Positions 1 through 12,354 of a stretch of 64,000 bases of DNA are shown here, piece after piece. Positions within the stretch are counted from its first letter, which is position 1; every line of letters starts with the position of its first letter. The notes under the pieces are model-generated. The model did not search any database, was not told the DNA's origin, and worked only from the letters and a program-made list of their open reading frames with translations. The stretch lies in the NCBI GenBank assembly GCA_963969595.1, contig OZ018415.1, positions 23,503,782 through 23,567,781 on the forward strand. The letters are read 5' to 3'. The stretch is from Neckera pumila. Taxonomy: Eukaryota > Streptophyta > Bryopsida > Hypnales > Neckeraceae. Position numbers and translations under genes: made by a program.

Positions 1-608
1 GATTCTCTCCAACTTCCCATTCAACCTATGATATTGACATTGCAGCTTCTTAGTGAGCCAAGGACTCTTAGCAGATTCAATTAAATGCACTCCTAGGGAC
101 TAAGGAGGGATTATTCCAATTTGCAAGGATGAGTTGTTTTGGTTGGTTGATAATGTTATTATATCCTTGTAGTGGGAGATGAAACAAACTACTTCATTAT
201 GAGCATAATGACTAGTGCGATATGATACGGCTATCCAATAAATGTGGGAATAAGTTTTAGTAGTAGACAAGCAATAAGAAACAACATTAGAAGGGAAATT
301 TTTTTTTTCCAGACTTCATGTGATTAAATTTTATTTTTTATAGAAGAGTATTACTTTAGGGCTTCCCATAAAAGCCCGTAGACACGTATATCTGCATCAA
401 AAAAATAGTGATTGTAGGACTTCCACCAACCTATAATTGGCTTAACACATATCCAATTCAATCGATAATGAACTCAACTCCAGCCGCATACTTCTATTGC
501 TAGAATAAATTGATTTGAAGCTAATTCTGACTAAATTGATGATAGTGTATTAAGGCATAGATTTTGCCATTCCAAATGTATATTATCCTCACTTCTTGCA
601 ATACCTCC
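1..608. other. AT-rich intergenic DNA, no gene seen
   Basis: No reading frame with recognisable protein content and no clear inverted repeat. The stretch ends at the TTAA that opens the first transposon-like element. Confidence 0.6.
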
Positions 609-1533
609 TTAACCCCTAAAGGACCATTGTCCCTATGGGGGACAAATGGGATTTTGGGCAGGTACATACGGGCTGAATTTTTGTCATGATTTTTTGAACC
701 TTTTTTTGGAGATGTAAAAACGGATAAGCTTCGTGGGAATATATATATTTTTTCAATCGGTGCCCGGAAACAAAAGTTATGCCCAAATAAGCTCAAAACA
801 GGGGAGAGGGGGCAACAAGAAAAATTTGCAAAAAAATGAATTTAAATTTTTTTTTTTTTTTCTTATAGATTATATTTTTTTCTATTTGGAAAGCTTCGAT
901 TCATTTCATTTGGATTTTTTTATGAGAAAGTTATGGACATTCTTGTTTTTCAGGCAGTTAGAGCATCTTCTTGAAAAAATTAACTTGTAGGATTGATTTT
1001 GGAATGCAATTCTTGCAATTTAAAAAAAAGAAGTTCTATGTGGTTTGGTTTTTGTGCTAGAACAATCTCACCGTTGGAATTAGTGCATTTTAATTCCATT
1101 TAAAAGATATTAATATTTTAGATTTTCCTTCTATCTTGTACATACTTCTACTTAACAATTTTTTTAAGAATGAAAATTAATTTTTTTTGAGTATCTTTTT
1201 TTTCCCTAGACTCTCAACTCAATTCTCCACTAGAAAGATTTAAATCTCAAAACTCTGTAGTGCAAAAAATTTAAGTTAAAAATGTTCAAAATAAAAAATC
1301 TAGTCCCACAATGTGTTGAAAAATTTGCTTTTTTCACTTCATACACAGATATCTTGCAATTTGTGCGGTCAAAAATTCTGAAATTTTTTCCACACACTCT
1401 CATACTAGTTAGGTATAAGATCCTATGGTTAGATGTGAAAAAAAAAATTTTAAATTCTTTTACTCTTTGCTCTAGAAATGGCAGTATTGAGAGTTTTTTG
1501 GCAGAGAAAAGGCCTTCGTCCTTTAGGAATTAA
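609..1533 (+). mobile_element. TTAA-flanked non-autonomous element, family A, copy A1
   Basis: A 925-base non-coding unit. It opens with TTAACCCCTAAAGGACC and closes with CCTTTAGGAATTAA, so both ends carry the same short inverted terminus next to TTAA; the right terminus has two G-to-A changes. The outer end continues with a run containing GGGGGACAAATGGGA and TTTTGGGCAGGTAC, repeated in copies A2, A4, A5 and A6. No transposase reading frame is present; the short frames here are AT-rich noise. Its right TTAA (1530-1533) is shared with the inverted copy A2. I read it as a piggyBac-type MITE-like element because related nested copies show a 4-bp TTAA duplication; a Sola-type element is the main alternative. 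Confidence 0.7.
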
Positions 1534-2462
1534 CCCCTAAAAGACCGCAGCCCTTTTTCTGCCAAAAAACACTCAAAACTGCCATTTCTATAGCAAAAAG
1601 TAAAAGAAATTGAAAAAAGTTTTTTTTTCACATCTAACCGTAGGATCTTATACCTAACTAGTATGAGAGTGTGTGGAAAAAATTTCAGAATTTTTGACCG
1701 CACAGATTGCAAGAAATCTGCGTTTAAAGTGGAAAAAACAAAGTTTTCAGCACATTGCGGGACTAGATTTTTTGACTTTGAACATTTTTAACTTAAAAAT
1801 TTTGCACTACAGAGTTTGAGCTTTAAATCTTTATAGTTGAGAATTGAATTGAGAGTCTAGGGAAAAGAAATAAATCCAAAAAAACTTACTTTTCATTCTT
1901 TAAAAAATTGTTAAGTAGAAGTAGGTACAAGGTAGAAGAAAAATCTAAAATATTAATATCTTTTATATGGAATTAAAAAACACTAATCCCAATGGTGAGA
2001 TTGTTCTAGCAAGTAGTATAAACCATGAAAAAAAACAAAAAAACTGGAAAATTTGAAAACTTGCATTCAAAAATGCATCCTAGAAGTTATTTTTTTCAAG
2101 AAGATGCTCTAACTGCCCAAAAAACAAGAATGTCCATAACTTTCTCATAACAAATCCAAATGAAATGAATTAAAGCTTTCCAAATAGGCAAAAATATAAT
2201 CTATGAGAAAAAAAAAAAATTTAGAAAATTTAAAATTTTGTCCATTTTTTTTTTGTTGCCCGCCGTCCCCTGTTTTGAGCTTATTTGGTCATAACTTTTT
2301 TTCCCGGGCACCGATTGTGAAAAAAATTATATTCCCACAAAGCTTATTAGTTTTTCTATCTTTAAAAAAAGGTTCAAAAAATCACGACAAAATTTCAGCC
2401 CGTAGGTACCTGCCCGAAAACGCATTTGTCCCTTGAAGGGATAACGGTCATTTAGGGGTTAA
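1530..2462 (-). mobile_element. TTAA-flanked element, family A, copy A2 (inverted next to A1)
   Basis: A 933-base unit in inverted orientation to A1 with which it shares one TTAA. Its inner end is TTAACCCCTAAAAGACC and its outer end is TTTAGGGGTTAA at 2451-2462. Aligned by eye with the reverse complement of A1 it matches along almost the whole length (for example the stretch around ACTAGTATGAGAGTGTGTGG at 1658-1677 mirrors 1392-1411). The two copies resemble each other more than either resembles A4 or A5, so they look like an inverted duplication or a subfamily that moved together. No coding capacity. Confidence 0.7.
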
Positions 2463-2561
2463 AGCAAGCATTTTTTCCCTTCATAAGGTAGAATCAGTCC
2501 GAAGCGTCTTTGTATCCATTTGTACACCATAGATTTCCCTTGAAGTGTCGCTCAACTTCCA

Positions 2562-2960
2562 TTAACCCTTTAAGGACCGTGGTTGATTTTGGGGGTGGGT
2601 GATGCGTTTTGTGGTTGAAGCAAAACAATACATGTCAAAGATCCAACCATACCGATGGATGCGGGATGAATGGTTTACTATGTGACAGTGAATTTTGTGG
2701 CAAACTACGGCGCAATCCGGTTTATTATGATGCATCTCTGTTTCAAATGTTGCATTTTCAGCCAAAAAATCGTCACTAATTTCAACCCTGAGTCCACATG
2801 GAGACTCAGATTGGCCCGATTTTTGTTCCTATGGATGGAGTTGGGAATTCCCCACATCCGTCCCCTTTGGTCCGTCTTCCAATTCACAACTAATTTGACC
2901 TTAGAAGTGTAAATGTGACAATTTCGACCCAAAATGGTCGACCAGTCCTTAAAGGGTTAA
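2562..2960 (+). mobile_element. TTAA-flanked MITE, family C (399 bp)
   Basis: The left end is TTAACCCTTTAAGGACC and the right end, read on the other strand, is TTAACCCTTTAAGGACTGG; both sit on TTAA. Subterminal sequence is also mirrored (TTTTGGGG near 2590 against CCCAAAATGG near 2930). No coding content. It shares the pattern TTAA-CCC-AAGGAC with families A, B and D but not their interior, so it looks like a sister family mobilised by the same kind of enzyme. Confidence 0.65.
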
Positions 2961-3385
2961 AGTGTTTTTGAAATGTGTCATAAAATTGTCCCCTTTCTTA
3001 ACTACAATTGGTTCATTGCTGATTTTTTCAAATTTCGCTTTAGGTCCACCTATGTTATATTGAATTTCAATGGTTTAGGGAGCAGACACTTCAAAAATTC
3101 ACAAAAATCACATGTGGTATCCAAAAAATCTAAATCTTTAAAAAAAAAATTCATAGTCTTCTATTGCTACTACTATAGAAATATTATTTTCAAAGAATTG
3201 TAGGTGCCTCCAACTATGCTGAATTGCTTATTTTGACAATTTTGGGTGTTTCCACCGTATACATTTTTTGTTTCTCAATACAAACAACCTAGAATGGGGC
3301 TTTTCCCAAATGCCTGGAATGAGAATTTGGGTTCAGCCTTCCCGTATTACTAGCAAAGGGAAGCCTTGGCTATCAAGATGTTAGA

Positions 3386-3599
3386 GCTCGTTTCCATGGA
3401 ACCTGGAGGGGGTCCAGAACTGGACCTCTAGGCCTCCAGTGTTGCAACACATGCACAAATAGCAGTGGAGGTTCTAGACATCTGGTTGGATCCTTTTTCT
3501 TGGGTTGTCTGCTCCATGAAGATTCTAGGATTTTGGGAAACCCTGCCCGTGGGCACCCTGGATGGAGACCTCCAGATCCAGCTCCCATGGAAACGAAGC
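3386..3599. repeat. Short element with inverted ends around CGTTTCCATGG
   Basis: A 214-base interval bounded by GCTCGTTTCCATGGA on the left and CCATGGAAACGAAGC on the right, with further mirrored sequence inside (ACCTGGAGG against CCTCCAGATCC). It is GC-richer than its surroundings. Probably an old MITE of unknown class; no target duplication is obvious and no second copy was seen in the window. Confidence 0.4.
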
Positions 3600-4320
3600 C
3601 TTGTTATGCATGTTCTGGAGCAAATCAAAGTTGATCTCCTTCAAGAAAGCATTTCCAGAGGCATGTGCGCTTATAATGAACATAACCGGTTGTGAGTTTT
3701 CAACACTCACGTGGCACTATCCCATTGGCAACCCATCACCATTGCCATTACAAGTTGCAACTCATAACCTTCTCTCCTCTCAACTTGCTTCCTCCACCCT
3801 TGGATCACGGAGATCAAAGGTTGTGATTGAAAAGTGAACAACCGGTTATGTCCGATAACCTACTCGCCGCTACCGCGGCTCGTCGGTTATCTAATACATA
3901 TCTGTCTGTATAATAATGCAGCCAGCACTCCCAACAATCCCAACTTCCTTCCGAAGTCAAAAAAGTGAAGCTCTCTGGTCCTCTCGTACTAAAAATCTCT
4001 TGTACCACACCAAGCGTTTTGTGTAGACTCTACAGTAGATGATATCATCATGATGGATATTGTATGTTTGGCAACGGGAAGACACGGCAGAATCTGACCT
4101 TGGGTGGCATCAAAAAGGACCTGGTCGGGACCCAGGACTGATGGAATTGACAACTCTTGACGGACTCTCCAAATCGTCAAAGGCACGAGGACAAAACACT
4201 TTCATTGCCCCTAAAAAACTTTCCTGTGTGTAGCGTAAACTAAAAATTTCCGTACTGTAACATTGAAACCCGACGTCATTTGTGTGGATGGCTTGCTTTT
4301 CATGATCCAGAAATCAGTAA
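3600..4320. other. Intergenic DNA without a supported gene
   Basis: Mixed-composition sequence with only short overlapping frames. No domain, splice pattern or terminal repeat could be recognised. Confidence 0.5.
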
Positions 4321-4735
4321 TAAGGTAGGAGGCTGTAAAACGGACAGGGCATTAAAAACCGCCCCTTATAAATGGCTGTGAAATGGACATGAGGTGGTTC
4401 TAAAGTTGACTACTATAGTCATTGAATGAATCAAGGAAAAAAGCATTATAAATTGCAAGAGCCAATCATTCTCTTTGCTTTCCCCATTTTTGTTTAGAAT
4501 TGCAAGGGAAATGTTTAGGAAAGACCTAAGGCTCACAAATAGGGACCTACTACCCAACTTGTTTGAAAATTCATAAGTAATTCAAAAATGCTCGGAAAAA
4601 TACACAACCACTTGGGTTAGATTCCTCATCAATTTCTCTTTGTCTGAAAAATGAGCCACAATATTCCTGTCCAAGGAAATGCATGAAAAAGGGGGATCAG
4701 CCCTTAAAGGATCCATTTCTGAGCCTCCTACCTTA
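4321..4735 (+). mobile_element. MITE family H, copy H1 (ends TAAGGTAGGAGGCT)
   Basis: Bounded by TAAGGTAGGAGGCT and its inverted partner GAGCCTCCTACCTTA. The interior (TGCAAGAGCCAATCATTCTC, ATTCATAAGTAATTCAAAAATGCT, TCAGCCCTTAAAG) recurs in the same order at 10146-10544 and 37406-37989, which defines a non-coding repeat family of about 400 bases. The class is not clear; the target duplication could not be read. Confidence 0.65.
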
Positions 4736-4901
4736 GGGGTAGTAACAATTTTCTTTTTTCCCCGCCCATTCTCTGAAGAGTGGGTGCGTGGCGGGTTATC
4801 GTTGGTGGGTCGGTGGTTGTGCATATTGGTTTTGCGAAGCCCTCGAGACGTCCATTCTTTTCCTCTGGAGGTGAATAATAGGCGTGGTGAGCATAACATT
4901 G

Positions 4902-5811
4902 TTAACCCCTAAAGGACCAACATGCGTTTTTTGGCTGTATAGAAATTTTGGGCAGGTACGTGTGACTAGAGATTTCCATATTTGAGGCTGAAATTTTAAT
5001 AGAAGGTGGGGGCGAGGAATATCTTCATGTGTACCAAGTTTCATGACATTTTGAAATACGAGTCAAAAGTTGTGACCTAATATGTTGCTTTTTTTCGTAA
5101 CTGGGCAGTTTGGGCAGATCAGAAAAAATCATTTTTTCCAAATTTTTTTTTTTCAAATTGGTTCTCTACATTTATATATACTCAAAAAGCTTTGAGTCAT
5201 TCCATTTCACTCAATGAGTCAAAAGTTATGAGGGTTTTTGGTTTGCGGGCAGTTATGGATTCTCTACTCTAAAAAAAACTTTAAAGTCGTTTATTTAACT
5301 CAATTTTCAATATTCTTGGAAAAAAAAAAATCCTAGGATGTAAATTGATTATTACAACATTACAACCGTTGGGATTGGTATTTTTAAATTCCATGATTAA
5401 AATTTTAACAATTTAGTATTTTGAATCATTTTCTACTTCTTTCTACTTAGTATTTTTTTCCTATATGTTGTACAATTCCAAATGATGTGAAATTTTTCAA
5501 GCATATAGACAACTTGTTTAGGAAACTGAATTCAAAGAAGCACCACCTTTTTCGACAATTTATCATTGAAAAGTGAGCTTGCAAAGTGCAGCTGCCCGGT
5601 TTTTCGCAGGATTGAAAAAATGGTTTTCAAGACTTTGAATGCTTATATCTTATGATCCACACGGTGGAATTTTCTGAAATTTTTACCACATGTTTTCAAA
5701 TATCATACTACAAGATCCTACGGTTACATGTGTCAAAAATTGTTTTTTTCCAAAAATGGCAGTTTTGGAGCGTTTTTGGTGAGAACATAGTCATGAAACT
5801 TTAGGGGTTAA
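4902..5811 (+). mobile_element. TTAA-flanked element, family B, copy B1
   Basis: A 910-base unit from TTAACCCCTAAAGGACC to CTTTAGGGGTTAA. By eye it is nearly identical to B4 at 26619-27549; the clearest difference is a block of about 20 bases (GGTAGTTGTATTAG region) missing here between two short AAAT repeats. Such similarity between copies 21 kb apart points to recent mobility. The unit has the same plan as family A (same ends, same length, similar subterminal GGGCAGGTACG) but a diverged interior. No open frame of consequence. Confidence 0.75.
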
Positions 5812-5930
5812 TCAGTCTCATTCTTCCCCCTTCCAGAATGGATAATACCTCCCAGGATTCCTAGGAGGTGATTGAGTTATAAACCGAATGTAACTATTGG
5901 TTGCTTTTGGCTAGGTTCTGTCAGTGGTTC

Positions 5931-6152
5931 CACTACAAGAAAATAGAGTGTTTTAAATGAGTTTTTAAGTATAGTTCTAGACGTAAGGTTTTAAGTAATG
6001 ACCTCTAAGGCAGTTTTTAGCAAAATTTTACTAAAAACACATGGATTTCTAGTAAAATTTTGCTGAAAATTGCCTTGAAGGTCATTACTTAAAATTTTAT
6101 GTCTAAGACTATACTTAAAAATTCACTTAAAACACCCCAGTCTCTTGTAGTA
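5931..6152 (+). mobile_element. CACTA-type MITE with 3-bp target duplication TTC
   Basis: Begins CACTACAAGAAAATAG and ends CAGTCTCTTGTAGTA, the classic plant CACTA terminus with one mutation in the last base. The three bases TTC stand on both sides (5928-5930 and 6153-6155), as expected for this superfamily. The 222-base body is one imperfect hairpin (GTTTTAAGTAATGACCT at left, AGGTCATTACTTAAAAT at right), so it is a foldback MITE without coding sequence. Confidence 0.85.
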
Positions 6153-8537
6153 TTCCTGTGAGCTAGTAGGGCGGTATTGGCTTTCAAAAAAGTCGCTACA
6201 GTGAGGGAAGGCTTTAACTGGCTTTGAACTCGAGTGTGACGTCACTGATTAGGTAATTTGCAAGTTTCCATGTTGAGGAACTCCCGCTTTCCGGGGGAGC
6301 ATAGGGGAACTAGTTAATAACATTATGAGGCCTTCGCATGCTAATCTTTTTATCTTGCAATTGGTGCTTTCACCTCGATGCTCCTTGCTTTCAACGCACT
6401 CGTTGTTGGAGCTTGCGGTGGCTAGAGCCATCTCATTGGGTCCATCTTCTATGCACAATTACCAGTCATGTAAGCAGGTTCGCCAGCTTTTGATTCTCCA
6501 AGGTGGCCATCCAAAAAGGGGGGTCACACCTTCTTCACCCACTGTTGCTCCCCATTGGCTCCTGTTCACACCGAATCCCTTTTCAATCTTCTGTGAAATC
6601 TCAGAGGTGAAGAAGGTGTGACAACCCCTAATTGTAATATATGCACATTCACAACACTGATTTCGACGTAATCCTTGGCAGTCAAATTGAAGCATTGGAC
6701 TTAATTTTGGATCGGGACTTATGGCTCCGTAGCAACTTACGCAATCGCTTGGATCACTGATTGTGATACAATCCTTGGAAGTCAAATTGAAGCCTAACTT
6801 AAAGTTGTGACGTAATCCTTGGGCAGTATTGTCAAATTGAAAGCCTAACTTACTGTTGTTGGACGGGGACTCACGGCTCCTTTGCCGTAACAGGCAACTC
6901 ACATGTACTGTACATGTGAGTAAGTTAACCTTTCCAGCAATCAAACTGGATACCCGGCATCTGCATCTCAAGTCTGTCAGGACTCAGGTGAAGGACTCAG
7001 GTGAAGGACTCACATGCAAACTCTTTTTTTTTTTCCTTCTTTTTCCCCTGACATAAATGAATATGCAAGCTCTATGGACTCGTGCTTCTCTCATACCGAC
7101 ATCTACCTAAAATGTACATTTCAATGGAGGGGTAGGCGGGGTGTTGGGAATACCGCAAATGGACCCAAGCATGCACTTTGAGATGGACCACTCAATTTAT
7201 TATTGGGAGTGCAACCCAAGACTATTGTCCCAATTGACAACTATCAGCTTTTCTCATTGTTTGATGAATCTGAGCATCCGCATTCAATGTCTGAATGTAA
7301 GCTTAAGTTAGTCCCAGGCAGTGATCCCAAAACTGGCTAAATTTCGCTTGGTTTCTACTTTATTTTTTTTCATGCCCTCAATGTAAATTAAAAAAAAAAA
7401 ATTCCAAAAATGAAAATTTGGCTAAAAACCTTGAACCCATTCTGAGATCACTAAAGTAACTACACCTAAAATCGCATGCTCCCTAAAATCACACACTGGA
7501 TATTCTTGTCTAAAATGTACTCCCACTATTCATATAACTCTATAATCGCTTTTAGGTATATCTATTTTCAGCACTTTGGAAATTCGTTGTTTATTCACAT
7601 GGTGTCCAAAAAATGCATTCTAAGAGAATCTAGAATCCCGTCTTGACTACCAACGGGACCCCACAATTTTTTTTCAATATAATAGTGAAAACAATGTTGA
7701 ATCATGCTAAATTGCTTAATTGTGCAATTTAAGGTGTAGTTAGCTTAGTCCCAGGTAGGTTCAACACGTGCTTGTCCAATACGGTATGCGCATCTCTAAT
7801 TGCCAATGATTATAACTGAACATAGTAAATATTACTATTACTACTAGTTTGTTTTGATTGAATTGAGTTGTATTGGGAACTGAAAAGTGAGGATTTCAAT
7901 GCACTTTAGCATACATTATAGGGATGCTAAGATAGAAACACCTATACCCAACCAAGGTCTCATACTTGACTTGTAGTGTGCAGCTATTTCCAACCAAGGT
8001 TGAAATAGATTTCCAACCGAAGCTTGGAATGTTTTTTTTTTCCTTTTCAAGGTTGAGACTAACAAAGTGATGACACATGTCCCAAAATAGTGAATAAATA
8101 AATAGGAAATAGTTAGTGGGGAAGTAGTTATTGAATGGTTGGAACTGGAAGACTCTAGACATTGGCTATGGGCTTGGACTACTTTTTGGCCCCCAAAAAA
8201 TACAATAATTTCAATTTTGGAAATAAATTACAAAAATTCCAATCCCTATATTTCTTATCTTTCTACATAGGAAATATATATATCCCCTCATATTGCTCAT
8301 CATGTGTCACAAAATCACTTAAATGATCGGGTATGTGTATTTCTACCTTATAAAGATATGTTATGAAGTTTTAATGCATTGTTTCTAGAAGAGGACCAAA
8401 AATCAACACTAGAATTTATAAACTCTCATATTTTGATTGTGTATATATTGTATAATCAATATCTAGTTTTTAGAATGCATTTGGATCCAAACGTAGGTGT
8501 CGTGTTGTGGACAATGTTGATTGTGGGTGTACATATC
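6153..8537. other. Intergenic DNA with small hairpins, no supported gene
   Basis: The part at 6240-7060 is GC-richer and holds short direct repeats (TAATCCTTGG-CAGT followed by CAAATTGAAGC near 6670, 6770 and 6815), a hairpin at 6523-6622 and a 25-base palindrome at 6897-6921 (arms ACTCACATGTAC). A 170-codon minus-strand frame over it runs through these repeats and has no recognisable domain. The remainder to 8537 is AT-rich with nothing identifiable. Confidence 0.5.
6523..6622. repeat. Hairpin with perfect 17-bp arms
   Basis: GTCACACCTTCTTCACC at 6523-6539 and its exact reverse complement at 6606-6622 enclose a 66-base loop. Could be a tiny MITE or the stem of a structured RNA; no other copy was seen in the window. 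Confidence 0.6.
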
Positions 8538-8835
8538 CTAACCCCTAAAGCATGAAAATCCTTTTTCATTAAAAAATATGTAAAGCTGCCAATTTTGTTG
8601 CAAAGGGCAATAAACTTTTTTAATTATTTTTTTGCATATTGAATTGTAAGATCTTGCACTAGACTAGAATAATTATGTAGAGAGGAAATTTTAGAAACTT
8701 TAACCACATAGATTGCAAGATATTTGGGTTTAAAGTGATGAAAATAGGTTTTTGAGCACGTTCTGTGATTAGATTATTTGGCTTTAAATCTTTTTGACTT
8801 AAATTTTTTGTAGTGAACTTTTTCATTTTAAAAAT
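8538..8835 (-). mobile_element. Truncated family A element (one end only)
   Basis: Opens with CTAACCCCTAAAG and continues with sequence matching the inner-end half of family A (ATAAGATCTTGCACTAGACTAG-like and GATTGCAAGATATTTG blocks are the counterparts of 1380-1340 read in reverse). The outer half is missing. The flanking tetranucleotide is CTAA, the same variant site used by copy A4. Confidence 0.55.
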
Positions 8836-9834
8836 CCCAGTTTCATCTTGAGGATCCCAGCATAGACTAGGGCTTTGATGCTCCACTCTTCTCTCCACCT
8901 GACCTAATTTAGATTAGGCCCTTTGTCACAAGTGGAATAGCCATATTTCCTTCTTGCTGAGGATTTGCCATGCCTTTGTTCCTTGATGTCACTTGTCATT
9001 TGCATGTAGTTGTTAAGTGCTACAATTTATGTTGTGTCCATTGTTGCTACTCCTGCTTCTTCCTCTTGTGTCTGCTTATTCAGTGCAAGGAATTGATGGA
9101 CATCAATCATCGTTTGGGTCACCTTAGAGTCCTCTCCATAGCCATTGGATCATTTGCTGGTTGCAGTCTAGAGGAGGCGTCATTTTTTGGATATATGTTG
9201 AAACAATTGATGTAGAATCTCCATCAACTATAGTGAATTTTTGAGTCACAACTTGTTTTTGTTGTTGTAAAGGTCATCATTCTTGTTTTTTGAGTGTTCC
9301 CCACAGAAGGAGTCCCAATCGGTGATAAGAGCTTCTTGGCTAACAAATGGATCTCCACTAGGGGGTCATCAAAGCGTCTTCTAGAACATCTGGGTGCTAG
9401 TGATGTGGGATTCGCCATGGTGTTAGAATTGACACACAAGACAGTGGAGGCGATGATTGAGGAGTCGGAGTCCAAGGTGAAGAAGGCAATTGCACTATAG
9501 TAGCTAAGCAAGTACTAAGTAATCATAAGTATTCGTATTATATCCATTTTTGAAGATCGGCGATACGAGAGGGGGGTTCAAATTTTTTTGAAAAAAAATC
9601 AATAGTAGATTGACGGTGGTGGTTCAAAGTTGCTGGGTTTTCCCCCAAAAAATTAAACCAATGACTACAAATTCCCAATTGGGGAGGTCCATTTTTCCTC
9701 CTGAAGATCGATTGTTGCAAATTTTCGATGAGGCAGGCACAAGGCTACCTGCACCTTTTCGTTACATTGTCAACCCAATCCAACTGTCTATTTCCTACAT
9801 AATCTTGATGAAAAATTCAACAATTTGAATTCAA
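8836..9834. other. Intergenic DNA, no supported gene
   Basis: Two short plus-strand frames (8970-9215 and 9294-9500) have no Met-anchored domain I recognise. No splice-linked partner exons were found. Confidence 0.4.
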
Positions 9835-10062
9835 TTAACCATGTAAGGACGGTCTGGTCTTTGCAAAAATCATCTTCTTTATACAATGTGCCTCATCTAC
9901 TTAAAGAAAACCAAAAGTACTCATTTGAGGTCAAACTACTATGTAAGGCCTCCTATTTTTGCACGAAATTCCAAAGATGAACAATTGCACTTCTATCCTA
10001 CATGTAAAGATTCTTTGTCATTCATTGGACGCTAGGTGTCTACAACAATGTTACAGGGTTAA
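9835..10062 (+). mobile_element. TTAA-flanked MITE, family D, copy D1 (228 bp)
   Basis: TTAACCATGTAAGGAC at the left and GTTACAGGGTTAA at the right. The interior aligns in order with D2 at 22584-22812 (ATCATC, CATCTAC, AATTCCAAAGATGAA-ATTGCA, TCCTAC/TCCTAT), and the two copies differ in total length by one base. Non-coding. Confidence 0.6.
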
Positions 10063-10145
10063 TCACTTATAATGTACACTGCCCAAGAGTGCAAATGGTT
10101 TGTGTATGGAAATTCTGGACGAGCTTGGGTTTTTATCATGTGAGC

Positions 10146-10544
10146 TAAGGTAGTGTGCTGGAAAGCGGCCCGCTCCTTCAAACCGACCCTATAATTAGTT
10201 GTAGAATAAATTGGAGGTGATCCTTAAATGGACCACTTTAACTATTGAATGCATCAAGGAAAAATTGTTTTTCTATTGCAAGAGCCAATCATTGATCTTG
10301 ATTTCCTCAAATCACTTTAGAAGTTGCAAGGGGACAAATTTTGGGAGACCTAGGTTTACAAATAGGTACCTACAACAGAAACCTGGAAATTCATAACTAA
10401 TTCAAAAATGCTTTAAAAAATTACGAAAACACTTGTGTTACATTTGACATCTATTTTCTTTCTCTGAAAATATTTCTGATCATACAAACCTATGAAAAAG
10501 GCAAATCAGCCCTTAAAGAGTCGCTTTTAGAGCCTACTACCTTA
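10146..10544 (+). mobile_element. MITE family H, copy H2
   Basis: TAAGGTAGTGTGCTGG at the left and AGAGCCTACTACCTTA at the right, with an interior collinear with H1 (TGCAAGAGCCAATCATTG, ATTCATAACTAATTCAAAAATGCT, ATCAGCCCTTAAAG). The left end is more worn than in H1. Confidence 0.6.
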
Positions 10545-11035
10545 GTTGTCCTCTTTCATATTTGAGGAGCTTTGCAGTGGACAATGTTCAAAGCCCACTG
10601 GATGTTTGATACCAACTAAATTAAAAGTGGCCATCCACACATTGCCTTCAACTAACAAGAGTGGACTTCAAGCCATCATGATGTTCCGTTCCCAGTACAT
10701 AACTTTCTTTCCAACTCTTGAATTCTTATAAAACTGAGATCCCCTGAAAATCTTTCCGAATCTCAAAAGAACTAATCTCAATCTCAAAAGAATCTCAATC
10801 CAAATCTCAAAAGAAATACACAGAATAGTGAAATTGGGTTGCTTTAGCAATTAGTTCACGAGCCACTGCTTGTCCACATGGAGGCGCATGCAATTCTCTA
10901 AACCCAAGCCATAAACAATGCACCAACCCATACAACATACATAGTTCTTTCATTACTACATTCTTTGTACATATTTATATAGAGTTGAATGTCGAGATAT
11001 TAGTATAGGGCAACCTAATTTCACTATTTTGTGTA

Positions 11036-12340
11036 GTGTGTCTGGCCTATTCCGTTGCCATAGTCAAAATGAAAGTAGAAACAGTTTTCTAAATTTTTAA
11101 TTCATAAAACATTGAAATTCAATAACTTTCACATTGTAGGTTTAAATGCCACAAAACAAAGTTTGTGCATCCTTCCTTGTAGAACTTTCCAATGGTATCA
11201 AAAACGTGACTAGGATATACAAGTTTCGGAGATCTCATTGCAACAAACAAAACTAAACCAACAAACAACTTCATTTAAGGTATAATAAAAACTAGCGTGC
11301 CGGTTGTTGTTGGCACAATCAAAACAAAAGTAAAATTACTTTTTGAATGTGCCTTGTGTCATTCCTACAATATAATAAAATTAAAATTATAGTAAATTAT
11401 TATTTTTTTAATTCATTCAAACTTTGAAATTCAATATGTTTTCTTCCATAAGTCAAAATGCTACAAAACAAAGCCCATGTATCCTTTTTGGTTGAGGGCT
11501 TTCCAAAGGTTCCAAGAACTTGATCGGGAGATACACAATTCTGGAGATCTCACTGTAGCAAAATGTCATATTTAACTACTTTTGGACTATAGAAAGTCTA
11601 GAATTAATAATAGTCATCGGGAGAGAAAAAATGGGTCATCAAGAGATAATCCAAAACATGGGAGATCTATGCAAAACATCCAGAGATTTATACAAAAATT
11701 GAGAGATCTATACAAAAATCGGGATATCTCCCAATGTTATTATCCGGAGATCTTTGGATGTATAGTCTAGAATTCATTGAATAGTCTAGAAATAAAATGT
11801 GGCATCAAAGCAAAACAAAACAAACAACCTAGCTTAATGTGCCTTGTGCTGTTACCACAACCAAAATCAAAACCAAAATAATTTCTAAATTTTTAATTCA
11901 TAAAAACTTCAAAATTCAATATCTTTTGTGTTGTATTGGAACGCCACAAAATAAAGCCCGTGCACCCCTCCTTGCCGAGGGCTTTCTAATGGTATCAAGA
12001 ACACTACTAGAAAATATATGGTCCCGAAGATCTCAATGTAACAAACAAAACAAATAACCTTATTTAAGGTAATGGATAGATGGATGGACTAGTGTGCCCT
12101 GTGCCATTGCCACTGTGAAATTAAAAGTAAAAATTATTTTTTAAATTTTTACTAAAAAATAATTCAAAAAAACATAACTTTTCCATTGTAGGTCCAAACG
12201 TCCCGAAACAAGGCCCGCGCATCCTTTCTTGTTGAGGGCTTTCCAACGGTACCAAGAACTCAACCGGGGGATTTATGTTCCAAGAGATCTCAATGTAACA
12301 AATAAAACAAACAAACAAAAGAAAAGAAAACAAACAAATA
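11036..12340 (+). repeat. Cluster of about four diverged ~250-bp repeat units (family I)
   Basis: Units starting near 11036, 11297, 11832 and 12093 share the order: CCTTGTGCCATTGCC-like block, TTTTTAATTCATAAAA, AATTCAATAACTTT, CACAAAACAAAG, GCATCCTTCCTTG, TTTCCAATGGTA, GAGATCTCA-TGTAACAAACAAA. The same unit occurs inverted at 14142-14745 and 24831-25232. It is non-coding and of unknown class. The cluster is cut off by element B2, beyond which the orientation is reversed. Confidence 0.55.
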
Positions 12341-12354
12341 GCCTATCCATTCCC

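Noticed and set aside
1282..2436. Lys/Phe-rich frames inside the family A and B elements
   Set aside because: They differ between copies, are broken by frameshifts and have no motif; the elements appear non-coding.
6459..6971. A 170-codon minus-strand frame
   Set aside because: It crosses the 17-bp-arm hairpin and several short direct repeats, has no recognisable domain and no splice partners.
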